A stretch of DNA of 13,970 nt from JBGCED01 sp045106055 (GCA_045106055.1 JBGCED010000017.1:1-13970); one strand, 5' to 3'; counted from the stretch's first letter, positions 1-6,385 are shown. Notes: generated by a model not told the origin, from the letters alone. Translations and numbers: made by a program.

Positions 1-300
1 GATTTATCACGGATGGAAAGATTAAGCCTTTATCAGGCAGCAAAGCAGCTGCAAACGATAAACGCCCCTGCCCTTACGATATATGCCCATGCCCGCGATC
101 AAGAAAAGCAAGTAAGGCGTGAACGCAATAAAAAAATAGCCCAGCTGCGATCAGCGGGCTATCGGATTCAGGATATAGCAAAGATAGCGGGCGTTAGTCC
201 TGCGACCGTTTCTCGCGTGCTATGCGCTGCAAAATTGCTATCCCAACAGCAAATAAAGCAATCCCACCCTGCCCTTGCGGTTCCAAATTTTTTAACATAA
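1..300 (+). CDS. Helix-turn-helix protein, probably the 3' part of a longer gene
   Basis: The frame is open from base 1 and ends at TAA 298-300. The first ATG is at 13, but no Shine-Dalgarno sequence precedes it, so the true start probably lies to the left of the window. The protein is basic in the middle (RRERNKK, residues 35-41 counted from the ATG) and then has a clear helix-turn-helix, IQDIAKIAGVSPATVSRVL, at about residues 52-70. The second helix (SPATVSRVL) resembles those of LacI-type regulators and of the C-terminal DNA-binding part of serine recombinases. In this case the helix lies near the C-terminus, whereas LacI proteins carry it at the N-terminus, which favours a recombinase, transposase or other DNA-binding tail. 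I do not recognise the family. It converges with the fur gene, leaving 38 bp between the stops. DNA binding is likely; anything more specific is a guess. Confidence 0.5.
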   Translation, partial: DLSRMERLSLYQAAKQLQTINAPALTIYAHARDQEKQVRRERNKKIAQLRSAGYRIQDIAKIAGVSPATVSRVLCAAKLLSQQQIKQSHPALAVPNFLT

Positions 301-338
301 AGCAAAAACCGCTTTGGAAATGCTATCTTAAGCAAGGA

Positions 339-791
339 TTATTTGATTTTTTTGCCATAAAGTTCCAGCCGATGCCCTGTTAATTCATAGCCAAGGCGTT
401 TTGCAATTTCCTGCTGTAATTGTTCGATGGTGTCATCCATAAATTCAATGACTTCGCCTGAATCAATATCGATTAAATGATCATGGTGCTGGCGTATTGC
501 AACCTCGTAACGCGCGCGGCCATCCCCAAAATCATGGCGGGCAATAATCCCCGTTTCGTGGAATGATTTTAACGCACGATAGGTGGTTGCAATCGATATG
601 CGGTTATCCTTGGAGCTGGCGCGGCTTTGGATCATTTCAACATCAGGGTGATCATCACACGCAAGCAGCACCTCGATAATAATCTTGCGTGCAGTCGTTA
701 ATTTTAAGCCAGCTTGCTCGCATTTTCGCAGCATCCACGCCAAATCATCATCTGTTTGTTTGGGCTGTTGCTTGGGGCGTTCATTGACCAT
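339..791 (-). CDS. fur: Fur-family metal-responsive transcriptional regulator
   Basis: This 150-residue protein matches the Fur family over its full length. The N-terminal winged helix covers about residues 15-90 and includes GLKLTTARKIIIEVL and the recognition helix SIATTYRAL (66-74). The C-terminal dimerisation and metal-binding half has the HHDH cluster (102-105), the SGEVIEF strand (111-117) and the family tail HRLELYG (140-146). The structural CxxC zinc pair of E. coli Fur is absent, as is usual for alphaproteobacterial Fur/Mur proteins. The family represses iron or manganese uptake genes when metal is bound; the sequence cannot tell Fur from Mur. Irr is unlikely because its heme motif and typical tail are missing. 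The start ATG (789-791) has no good Shine-Dalgarno sequence. The gene lies 60 nt downstream of the glutathione S-transferase gene, and that gap is filled by a 15-bp tandem repeat. Confidence 0.9.
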   Translation of the reverse strand: MVNERPKQQPKQTDDDLAWMLRKCEQAGLKLTTARKIIIEVLLACDDHPDVEMIQSRASSKDNRISIATTYRALKSFHETGIIARHDFGDGRARYEVAIRQHHDHLIDIDSGEVIEFMDDTIEQLQQEIAKRLGYELTGHRLELYGKKIK

Positions 792-794
792 AGC

Positions 795-862
795 GATTAA
801 AATAACTCAAGATTCAATAATTCAGGATTTAATAATTTAAGATTCAATAATTCAAGATTCAA
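795..862. repeat. 15-bp AT-rich tandem repeat in front of fur
   Basis: Three full units lie at 811-825 (gattcaataattcag), 826-840 (gatttaataatttaa) and 841-855 (gattcaataattcaa). A partial unit follows at 856-862 and a degenerate 16-nt copy lies at 795-810. The tract contains the last codons and the TGA stop of the upstream glutathione S-transferase gene (stop at 852-854) and ends 3 nt before the fur start codon. Three copies of GATTC (811, 841, 856) are GANTC sites, the target of the alphaproteobacterial methylase CcrM. Confidence 0.85.
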
Positions 863-1583
863 GGCGATTGCTGATGGCTTGTGCCAATAAGGGATAGCTG
901 CCAATTTCAGTAAAGCCTTTTCCAAAGCGCCCATTGCTTGTTTTTGTCCTAGCTTCATCGGTTTGCTCAATTCTTGCGCTTTCAAGCCAGCCAAACATAT
1001 ATTCTTGGTTTAGCAATTTTTGCAAATAGCTTGAAAAATGGCTGCCCACAGGCAGATCATAAGTATAGCATCTTGCGGCAATCGGGGTCAAAAAAGCATC
1101 CAAGATGCTTGGCGCGATAAATAAAAAATCTTTTTCGCCATTTTGCGTCCAATCCAACAGCAAAGGCTGCATGAGTTTTTCTAATGTCTCTAGCTCTTTC
1201 AAAACAGATTCAGGCGCGGTGAAATCATCAAATTTATTCGATAGATTCATCGGGCATTCACGCGCCAAATTGGCAATTTCAGAATGAATATAGCAGCATA
1301 TCATCCGCGCCATTGCCCGCTGTTTCTCATCTTCTGGCCATAAATATAGGGCGGTTTCTGCCATATATTCAGCAATTGCCAGACTGTCAACGATCATTAA
1401 ATCATTATGGGCTAAAGCAGGTGCCCTTCCAGTTGGGCTTTTTGCGCATAAGCGTTGATAGGATTTATCATCATCAAAATAATAGACCACTGTTTCAAAA
1501 GGGCGTTTAGCATAACTTAAAACCAACCATGCCCGCAATGACCAAGTTGAAAAAGTACGATTGGCAATCATCAATTGCATCAT
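852..1583 (-). CDS. Glutathione S-transferase family protein
   Basis: The 243-residue protein has the two-domain glutathione transferase layout. The N-terminal thioredoxin-like domain opens with the strand MQLMIANRTFSTWSLRAW, whose serines around residues 12-15 occupy the catalytic position. It continues with GRAPAL (52-57, the cis-proline loop) and DSLAIAEYM (66-74, the gamma-glutamyl binding motif). The rest is the all-helical C-terminal domain. Family members conjugate glutathione to electrophiles or isomerise substrates such as maleylacetoacetate; no specific substrate can be given. I chose the ATG at 1581-1583 because the domain begins there. The frame is open up to 1760, but those 59 extra residues look like translated AT-rich intergenic DNA; the next ATG (1578-1580) is an equal alternative. 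The C-terminal codons and stop fall in the 15-bp repeat that precedes fur, and the two genes may be co-transcribed. Confidence 0.85.
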   Translation of the reverse strand: MMQLMIANRTFSTWSLRAWLVLSYAKRPFETVVYYFDDDKSYQRLCAKSPTGRAPALAHNDLMIVDSLAIAEYMAETALYLWPEDEKQRAMARMICCYIHSEIANLARECPMNLSNKFDDFTAPESVLKELETLEKLMQPLLLDWTQNGEKDFLFIAPSILDAFLTPIAARCYTYDLPVGSHFSSYLQKLLNQEYMFGWLESARIEQTDEARTKTSNGRFGKGFTEIGSYPLLAQAISNRLES

Positions 1584-1736
1584 TTTTATGGGTTTCCCAT
1601 TCCTTATTATTATATTCGCTTTTATTATCCCCGCATTGATTAAGCCACGCTTGCCCTTAAAAATCAATCTTAATCTATTAGAATTTAAGAGATATAAATA
1701 TATTTGTAACATTTTGTAACATAAGTTCAATTGAGT

Positions 1737-1766
1737 TTGAACAAGCAATGGATTAAACAATATATT
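1737..1766 (+). promoter_or_regulatory. Candidate sigma70-type promoter for lpxC
   Basis: A TTGAAC hexamer (1737-1742) is followed after 18 nt by TATATT (1761-1766), close to the consensus -35 and -10 boxes. It would give an lpxC leader of roughly 140 nt that contains the 14-bp repeat and the 17-bp palindrome. Chance matches are common in DNA this AT-rich. Confidence 0.35.
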
Positions 1767-1835
1767 AACAAAATGTGAATGGGCTTAATTAATAAATAGT
1801 TGCTGTTTTATCATTAAGCTTAACAAATTTCGCCA

Positions 1836-1863
1836 AGATCGTTTCGCAAAGATCGTTTCGCAA
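1836..1863. repeat. 14-bp direct repeat in the lpxC leader
   Basis: Two perfect adjacent copies of agatcgtttcgcaa occupy 1836-1849 and 1850-1863. A related fragment, aaatttcgcca, precedes them. They are the most GC-containing part of an otherwise AT-rich spacer, about 52 nt upstream of the lpxC start. Confidence 0.8.
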
Positions 1864-1881
1864 ACATAAAAAACGGTTTTA

Positions 1882-1898
1882 CAAAATTTATAATTTTG
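1882..1898 (+). promoter_or_regulatory. Perfect 7-bp inverted repeat upstream of the lpxC ribosome-binding site
   Basis: CAAAATT-TAT-AATTTTG is a perfect palindrome with a 3-nt centre, ending 8 nt before the AGGGGG Shine-Dalgarno sequence (1907-1912). In RNA it could form a weak AT-rich hairpin; in DNA it could be an operator. No U-tract follows, so it is not a classical terminator. Confidence 0.5.
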
Positions 1899-1914
1899 CT
1901 GACTTTAGGGGGCA

Positions 1915-2955
1915 ATGATGGATATGGGCTATAGAATGTTACAAGAAACAAGCTTTGATCATGCAAAATCAAGCGCATATCCCTCCCCTTCCTCTGCACT
2001 GGATGTTGATCAACCCAATATTATCGATGCTGGAATTCAAACTGGCTTTAAGCCCGCAACCTTCAAAAATCAACATCATGCTTCATTTCAAACAACTTTG
2101 AAAAATCCTGTTAAATTAAGCGGAATTGGGCTTCATTCTGGCAATCAAACCCAAATTGTGATCGCCCCTGCCCCTGAAAATTCAGGAATAAGCTTCATTA
2201 GAAGCGATCTAACATCGGGTCAGCGCAAGATTAATGCGCATTTTAACAATGTCACCCGCACTGATTTATGCACGGGGATCACCAATGCTGAAGGTGCGGA
2301 GATTGCAACCATTGAACATTTAATGGCAGCTTTTGCGGGACTTGGCATTGATAATGCCGATATTTGGGTCGATGCAAATGAAATTCCAATTATGGATGGC
2401 TCTTCGGAAGTTTTTGTGGATGCCATTATGGATGTTGGCATTGAAACGCTGGGCAAAAATACCCGTAATTTGCTTTATGTTCACAAAATGATTGCGGTTG
2501 GCGATCATCAAAAATTTGCAAGATTGCTGCCCGCAACAGCAGGACAAACCGATTTGATCATTAAATTAATGATTGATTATCCAGCAAAAGCGATTGGCAA
2601 GCAAAGCCTTGAATTTAAGGTAAATGCCGAAGGATTTATTTGCGATATTTCACGGGCGCGCACTTTTTGCATGTATCAGGATATTCAATATATGCAGTCT
2701 AAAAACCTGATCAAAGGCGGTTCTTTGGATAATGCCATTGTTGTTCAAGATGATAAAATCTTAAATGAAGATGGGTTACGCTTCACCGATGAATTTGTCC
2801 GCCACAAAGTGCTGGATTGTATTGGTGATTTGGCACTTGCGGGCAGACCCTTGATTGGCACATTGGAAGCCAGCTGCACGGGGCATGGTTTAAATAATGA
2901 ATTGCTGCGCAGAGCCTTTGCTGATGACAGCGTGTTTGGCGCGCTGGCAGCTTAA
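1915..2955 (+). CDS. lpxC: UDP-3-O-acyl-N-acetylglucosamine deacetylase LpxC, with N-terminal extension
   Basis: LpxC is the zinc amidase that catalyses the committed step of lipid A synthesis in the cytoplasm. The family core begins near residue 58 (FQTTLKNPVKLSGIGLHSG). It shows TIEHLMAAFAG with the conserved Glu and first zinc His, the hydrophobic-passage residues SRARTFC, RHKVLDCIGD supplying the second His and the Asp zinc ligands, and GHGLNNELLRR with the catalytic His. At 346 residues it is about 40 longer than the usual 305 or so, owing to a polar, Ser/Asn/Gln-rich N-terminus. The strong AGGGGG ribosome-binding site (1907-1912) sits just before ATG 1915 and ATG 1918, and no ATG lies between codon 8 and the core, so the extension seems real. 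ATG 1918 has the better spacing. The gene is not next to ftsZ, its frequent neighbour. It converges on sua5 with only 4 bp between the stops. Confidence 0.97.
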   Translation: MMDMGYRMLQETSFDHAKSSAYPSPSSALDVDQPNIIDAGIQTGFKPATFKNQHHASFQTTLKNPVKLSGIGLHSGNQTQIVIAPAPENSGISFIRSDLTSGQRKINAHFNNVTRTDLCTGITNAEGAEIATIEHLMAAFAGLGIDNADIWVDANEIPIMDGSSEVFVDAIMDVGIETLGKNTRNLLYVHKMIAVGDHQKFARLLPATAGQTDLIIKLMIDYPAKAIGKQSLEFKVNAEGFICDISRARTFCMYQDIQYMQSKNLIKGGSLDNAIVVQDDKILNEDGLRFTDEFVRHKVLDCIGDLALAGRPLIGTLEASCTGHGLNNELLRRAFADDSVFGALAA

Positions 2956-2959
2956 TTTT

Positions 2960-4012
2960 CTAATTGCTCCCGCGTTCCAGACGATCCAAAATGGCAAGCC
3001 GCAAAATGGCTTGATCTTCATTTTGTGCCTTGGGAAATTTAGTTACCGCAATTCCTGAAACCCCCTCTATTTGATCCAAATAATGCAGTGCTTTGAATAA
3101 ATTTGCTGCCGCTTCCACATAATCCTGATTTGGCGATAAATCATAGGGTGCTGGCGATAAATTCGCATTGAAATCTGCACCAAAGCCAAGCCATGCTTCT
3201 GATGAGGTAGGCGCTGCTGCATCCAGCCTTAAAGGCAAGCTTGGCGCATAATGGCGCAATAATTGGCCCGGGCTAGTAGGATGGGGACTGGTTGGATGGG
3301 GGCTGGTGGGATGGGGACTGGTGGGATGGGGGCTAGCAGCATCCCCTGCATCATCAATTTTCATTGAATGTGACAGCGTGATTTTTGCGCCCAATGCCTG
3401 CTGAAGCTGTTTAAGCGAATGTGTTCCCAGCCTTAATAAATGCGGAGAATCAGGATCGGTAAGATCAATAATTGTGCTTTCTAAGCCAGCATGGCACGCA
3501 CCGCCATCAAGGATTAAATCCAGCTTTTCACCAAGCCCTGCCTGTACATGATCCGCGCAAGTTGGGCTTAATTTTCCGCTTGGATTTGCGCTTGGCGCAG
3601 CAATGGGTTTGCCAAATGCGTTCATCAAAGCCAATGCCCCTTGATGGTTGGGCATCCTGACGGCAACCGTATCAAGCCCAGCCGTTACCAGCTTGCTAAG
3701 CTTTGCATTTGATTTTAAAGGCAGCACAAGGCTTAACGCACCAGGCCAGCATTGCATTAACACAGGATTAAGACGCTTGGAATCATAATCACATAGCTGA
3801 TCCAGCATCGCCAAATTGGCAATATGGACAATTAAAGGGTTAAATTGCGGTCTTGCTTTCATTTGAAAAATGCTGGCGATTGCTTTATCGCTGCCAGCAT
3901 CGCCGCCAAGCCCGTAAACCGTTTCCGTGCCAAAGGCAATTATGCCTGCCCCGTTTAAAATGGTGCAAGCTTGCTTTATGGATTGCGGGTTATAAGGTTG
4001 AATTATGGCCAT
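2960..4012 (-). CDS. L-threonylcarbamoyladenylate synthase, Sua5 type
   Basis: The enzyme makes threonylcarbamoyl-AMP from threonine, bicarbonate and ATP, the first step of the t6A37 modification of ANN-decoding tRNAs. The YrdC domain spans about residues 5-205: FGTETVYGLG (27-36), KARPQFNPL (52-60), WPGALSLVLP (89-98) and SANPSG (141-146). A linker leads to SPGQLLRHYAP (247-257), the conserved Sua5 linker motif, and then the C-terminal Sua5 domain. At 350 residues it is the long Sua5 form, not the short TsaC form. The linker carries four tandem HPTSP pentapeptides (229-248) encoded by a 15-bp repeat directly before the SPG motif. The start ATG (4010-4012) overlaps the end of the nitroreductase gene by 10 nt, which suggests translational coupling at the end of a packed operon. 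Confidence 0.95.
   Translation of the reverse strand: MAIIQPYNPQSIKQACTILNGAGIIAFGTETVYGLGGDAGSDKAIASIFQMKARPQFNPLIVHIANLAMLDQLCDYDSKRLNPVLMQCWPGALSLVLPLKSNAKLSKLVTAGLDTVAVRMPNHQGALALMNAFGKPIAAPSANPSGKLSPTCADHVQAGLGEKLDLILDGGACHAGLESTIIDLTDPDSPHLLRLGTHSLKQLQQALGAKITLSHSMKIDDAGDAASPHPTSPHPTSPHPTSPHPTSPGQLLRHYAPSLPLRLDAAAPTSSEAWLGFGADFNANLSPAPYDLSPNQDYVEAAANLFKALHYLDQIEGVSGIAVTKFPKAQNEDQAILRLAILDRLERGSN
3271..3338. repeat. 15-bp coding tandem repeat in the Sua5 linker
   Basis: On the plus strand four units lie at 3279-3293 (ggatggggactggtt), 3294-3308 (ggatgggggctggtg), 3309-3323 (ggatggggactggtg) and 3324-3338 (ggatgggggctagca), preceded by an 8-bp partial unit at 3271-3278. Units 1 and 3 share the a/c variant and units 2 and 4 the g/c variant, so a 30-bp higher-order duplication is likely. 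The minus strand reads HPTSP four times, in frame. Confidence 0.92.
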
Positions 4013-4596
4013 AAAGCGATTGCTTTTGATGCTGGCTTGCGCTGTTTCTTCGGCGGGGGCGCTGCTGTTTCATCAAGGCTGCCAATTTGTAAAATTCCAA
4101 TAATTTGATCTGCTGGATCAAGCCCAATCATTGTTTTTAGGGAATCGCTATGGGCGACCTCCCCCGTGATTAAGCGCGCGCCATAGCCCGCTGCGTGCAA
4201 GGAAAGCATAAAGCCATAGCCCGCCATGGATGCAGCAATCACCTGTTCAATCACTGGCACTTTGGGATGATTTTGGGTTAATTTGGCGGCGATGATCACC
4301 AATAATGGGGCGCGGGTTGCCTTTAAGCGCGCTTGTTGAATATCATCGAGGGCAGCATCTGGTTTTTTCATTAAAAGCTGGGCTTCATATAAATCGGCAA
4401 GCCGTTCCTGCCCTGTTTCATGCAGAATGAAAAAACGCTGCGGGCAAATTGCCCCATGATCTGGCGCTGCCATCGCAGCTTGTGCAAATTCATAAAGCTG
4501 CCCATCGCTTGGAATTGGCGGTGTCAGCCTGCCTTTTACCGCAGATTGCCGTTCATTTAAAAAGGCTTGAATTTGGGCATAGGATGTTATTTCCAT
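4003..4596 (-). CDS. Nitroreductase family protein (YdjA-like)
   Basis: This 197-residue protein looks like a small FMN-dependent NAD(P)H nitroreductase of the YdjA type. The motifs are RQSAVKGRLTPPIP near the N-terminus (16-29), AAPDHGAICPQRFFIL (43-58), RAPLLVIIAA (95-104) and SMAGYGFMLSLHAAGYGA (123-140), which in the family form the flavin site and dimer interface. The physiological substrate of such enzymes is usually unknown. The frame is open to 4662, but I chose ATG 4594-4596 because GGAGG stands 5 nt before it on the minus strand and the family usually starts here. That start lies inside the end of the rhomboid gene (10-nt overlap), and the stop overlaps the sua5 start by 10 nt. The C-terminal tail (PPPKKQRKPASK) is basic and looks unstructured. 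Confidence 0.9.
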   Translation of the reverse strand: MEITSYAQIQAFLNERQSAVKGRLTPPIPSDGQLYEFAQAAMAAPDHGAICPQRFFILHETGQERLADLYEAQLLMKKPDAALDDIQQARLKATRAPLLVIIAAKLTQNHPKVPVIEQVIAASMAGYGFMLSLHAAGYGARLITGEVAHSDSLKTMIGLDPADQIIGILQIGSLDETAAPPPKKQRKPASKAIALWP

Positions 4597-5258
4597 TGTG
4601 ACCTCCATATTGCAGGATAAAGCATGAAGCCCGTTATAAACCCGCCAAAATGGGCTTGCCATGCAATTAATCCCAGCACGCTTGTTCCTTGGATGGATAT
4701 TGCAGAAAGCAGGTTAAAGGCGATGAAAACCATCAACATCACTGCCGCATTGCTGCGCCGTTTAAAGGGCTGTTCAATGGGTAAATAACGGCTGTGAATC
4801 AAGCTGGGGCGCAATATTGCCCCCATCAAGCCGCTAACGCCGCCGCTAATGCCGACCGCAGGGATATCAGGATTGCTTGTAAAAAACACATAGGCAAAAC
4901 CGCCACCAATAATGCTAAGCATTAACAATAAAAACCAACCAAAGGGCTTTAAACGATGGAAAAGCGGCACACCGAAAGCAAGCAAGAATCCAATATTTGC
5001 AATCAAATGCATCAAATCCACATGTAATAAACCATGGGTTAGCAAGGATGTATAAATGCTAAAGAAATGGTCAAAATCAGGGGAAAGCACGCGGCTTGGC
5101 ACCAGCAAAAAACCATCAAATAAAGTCAATAATTGCTGACCAAGCCACCCATCCAAGGCAATCATACCGCCGATAAGCATATATTTTACAAGATGCATCG
5201 CAATCAACAAAAAGATTAACTTGCTTAGCAAACGGGGAATGTTAAAAATCGGCTGCAT
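4587..5258 (-). CDS. Rhomboid family intramembrane serine protease
   Basis: This 223-residue membrane protein has about six hydrophobic segments and the rhomboid catalytic features. HLIAN (84-88) gives the conserved His and Asn of TM2. GISGGVSGLMGA (136-147) carries the nucleophile Ser138 in GxSG at the start of TM4. AHFGG (202-206) supplies the catalytic His203 in TM6. All residues of the Ser-His dyad are present, so it should be active, cleaving transmembrane substrates that cannot be named here. A hydrophobic first segment (about 12-36) follows a short positively charged start. A GGAG sits 12 nt before the ATG, and 21 nt separate it from the azlD stop. The 3' end overlaps the nitroreductase start by 10 nt. 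Confidence 0.92.
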   Translation of the reverse strand: MQPIFNIPRLLSKLIFLLIAMHLVKYMLIGGMIALDGWLGQQLLTLFDGFLLVPSRVLSPDFDHFFSIYTSLLTHGLLHVDLMHLIANIGFLLAFGVPLFHRLKPFGWFLLLMLSIIGGGFAYVFFTSNPDIPAVGISGGVSGLMGAILRPSLIHSRYLPIEQPFKRRSNAAVMLMVFIAFNLLSAISIQGTSVLGLIAWQAHFGGFITGFMLYPAIWRSQWK

Positions 5259-5279
5259 TTTATGATGACTCTCCGATGA

Positions 5280-5633
5280 TCACAGATAAAAATCATAAAT
5301 ATAATTAAGCACCATAAATCCGCTAAGCCCAGCCAGCAGCCCATAAAGAATCGATTTCTTTGTAATCCACCATGTTCCAAAAGCAAGCATAAAGGGAATG
5401 GCGCGCAGCAGCATCGATGATGGCTCCATATTGCCTTGCGGCATGATCAGCGCGCGCATTAACAAGGCTGCAACCATCCCATAAGCAACCGCAGCAATCC
5501 ATTGAAATAATGGGCTTTGTTCATCCACTTTGCCAATTAAAACCGCCCCCAACAACCGCCAGCTTGCCGTGCCGATGATCCCCGCAATTAAATATCCCCA
5601 AAGCGGGGGCTGATTTAAAAAGCCACTCATCAT
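5280..5633 (-). CDS. azlD: AzlD family membrane protein (branched-chain amino acid export, small subunit)
   Basis: A 117-residue, very hydrophobic protein with four predicted membrane segments, as is typical of AzlD. It follows azlC directly: its ATG (5631-5633) overlaps the azlC stop in an ATGA arrangement (5630-5633), a sign of translational coupling. The frame stays open to 5717, but that stretch lies inside azlC and gives residues of unlikely composition. A second ATG at 5628-5630 is an equal alternative. AzlC and AzlD together form exporters of branched-chain amino acids or, in some bacteria, other amino acids and analogues. The identification rests mainly on size, topology and the azlC partner, with WRLLGAVL near the N-terminus resembling the family motif. 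Confidence 0.85.
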   Translation of the reverse strand: MMSGFLNQPPLWGYLIAGIIGTASWRLLGAVLIGKVDEQSPLFQWIAAVAYGMVAALLMRALIMPQGNMEPSSMLLRAIPFMLAFGTWWITKKSILYGLLAGLSGFMVLNYIYDFYL

Positions 5634-6385
5634 GTTATATCCGGCTTTAATCTTGAAAAATGGGAAAAGCTCCAGCCCGCTGTCCCCGCCATCACCCCAA
5701 CCACAAGCACCGCCCAATCGCCAATCAAAGGATAAAGCATCAATCCGCCTGCCGCGCCCAGAATGACCGCAATTAAATTTCCCCGATGGCGTGCGCCAAA
5801 CACAAGCAGTAAAAGATAGAGCGGGGTTAAAAAGACCAAGCCCGATACCAATAAATCAGGCAATCTCTGCCCGCCATAATAGCCCGCTATCGCGCAGCCA
5901 ATCCCGCTTGCAAATAGCAACCCTGAAAAGCCCAGATAATAATATAATCTTAGATCGCGGCGCAAATGATCCTTTACCAGCATCATCGCGGTCCAGCCCG
6001 TCACCGCCAGAAAATGCGATAAAAAATAACGGCTTAGCCAATTTAGCTTATGATCTGCTGCAACCAAGGTAATTCCCGTTAAGGTTAAGGGCAGCATGCG
6101 CATATTCGCAAAAGATACCGCAAGCAATGCCAATATAAAATTTGCATTTATGGAAGCCATCTCGATCATCGCAACCTGCCCAGGCAGTCCCCAAATTAAG
6201 GCAGCCCCCGCAATGCCAAGCCAAGCAGGGTGATCTTGCGCAGATACCATCGCAGCATAACCAAGCATCGAAGAGCCAAGCCCAATCGCTGGCACGCCAA
6301 AACAATGATAAAGTCCTGCCCTGATCGCATCTTTTTTATGTTCAATCAGCGTCAGCCGATGATAGAAATCATCATTTACCATCAT
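5630..6385 (-). CDS. azlC: AzlC family membrane protein (amino acid export, large subunit)
   Basis: About 251 residues with several long hydrophobic stretches. The family features are an N-terminal amphipathic region followed by GLYHCFGVPAIGLGSSMLGYAA, the loop ALIWGLPGQVAMIEM at the position of the usual SGASQF-like reentrant motif, and ANMRMLPLTL, matching the family's NxRxxLxSxxL region. It should form the main body of an AzlCD exporter in the inner membrane. The substrate is unknown: branched-chain amino acids are the textbook case, but the variant GLPGQ motif could mark another substrate. The first plausible ATG (6383-6385) lies 10 nt after the hemA stop, with no clear Shine-Dalgarno sequence; ATG 6380-6382 is equally possible. 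Further upstream the open frame runs inside hemA. Confidence 0.87.
   Translation of the reverse strand: MMVNDDFYHRLTLIEHKKDAIRAGLYHCFGVPAIGLGSSMLGYAAMVSAQDHPAWLGIAGAALIWGLPGQVAMIEMASINANFILALLAVSFANMRMLPLTLTGITLVAADHKLNWLSRYFLSHFLAVTGWTAMMLVKDHLRRDLRLYYYLGFSGLLFASGIGCAIAGYYGGQRLPDLLVSGLVFLTPLYLLLLVFGARHRGNLIAVILGAAGGLMLYPLIGDWAVLVVGVMAGTAGWSFSHFSRLKPDIT

Larger units (their letters stand above)
1584..1914. other. Divergent intergenic region between the GST gene and lpxC
   Basis: These 331 bases are very AT-rich and show no convincing gene. They hold an imperfect palindrome at 1669-1689 (CTTAA-TCTA-T-TAGA-AT-TTAAG), a short direct repeat around TTGTAAC at 1704-1720, a possible lpxC promoter at 1737-1766, a perfect TTAAGCTTAA at 1814-1823, a 14-bp direct repeat at 1836-1863 and a 17-bp palindrome at 1882-1898. 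The promoters of both flanking genes must lie here. Confidence 0.7.

Noticed and set aside
299..315. Hairpin AAAGC/GCTTT between the first gene and fur as a terminator
   Set aside because: Only a 5-bp AT-rich stem with no U-tract on either strand.
797..994. Minus-strand frame ending in repeated LNLELLN-like peptides
   Set aside because: It is the 15-bp repeat read in frame plus a shadow of the GST gene; no ribosome-binding site or family resemblance.
1584..1760. 59-residue N-terminal extension of the GST gene
   Set aside because: The residues look like translated AT-rich intergenic DNA, and the GST fold starts at the ATG at 1581-1583.
1753..1768. TTAA-N8-TTAA as a CtrA-binding site upstream of lpxC
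   Set aside because: The CtrA consensus needs a 7-bp spacer (TTAA-N7-TTAA); this is 8, and TTAA is frequent in this AT-rich stretch.
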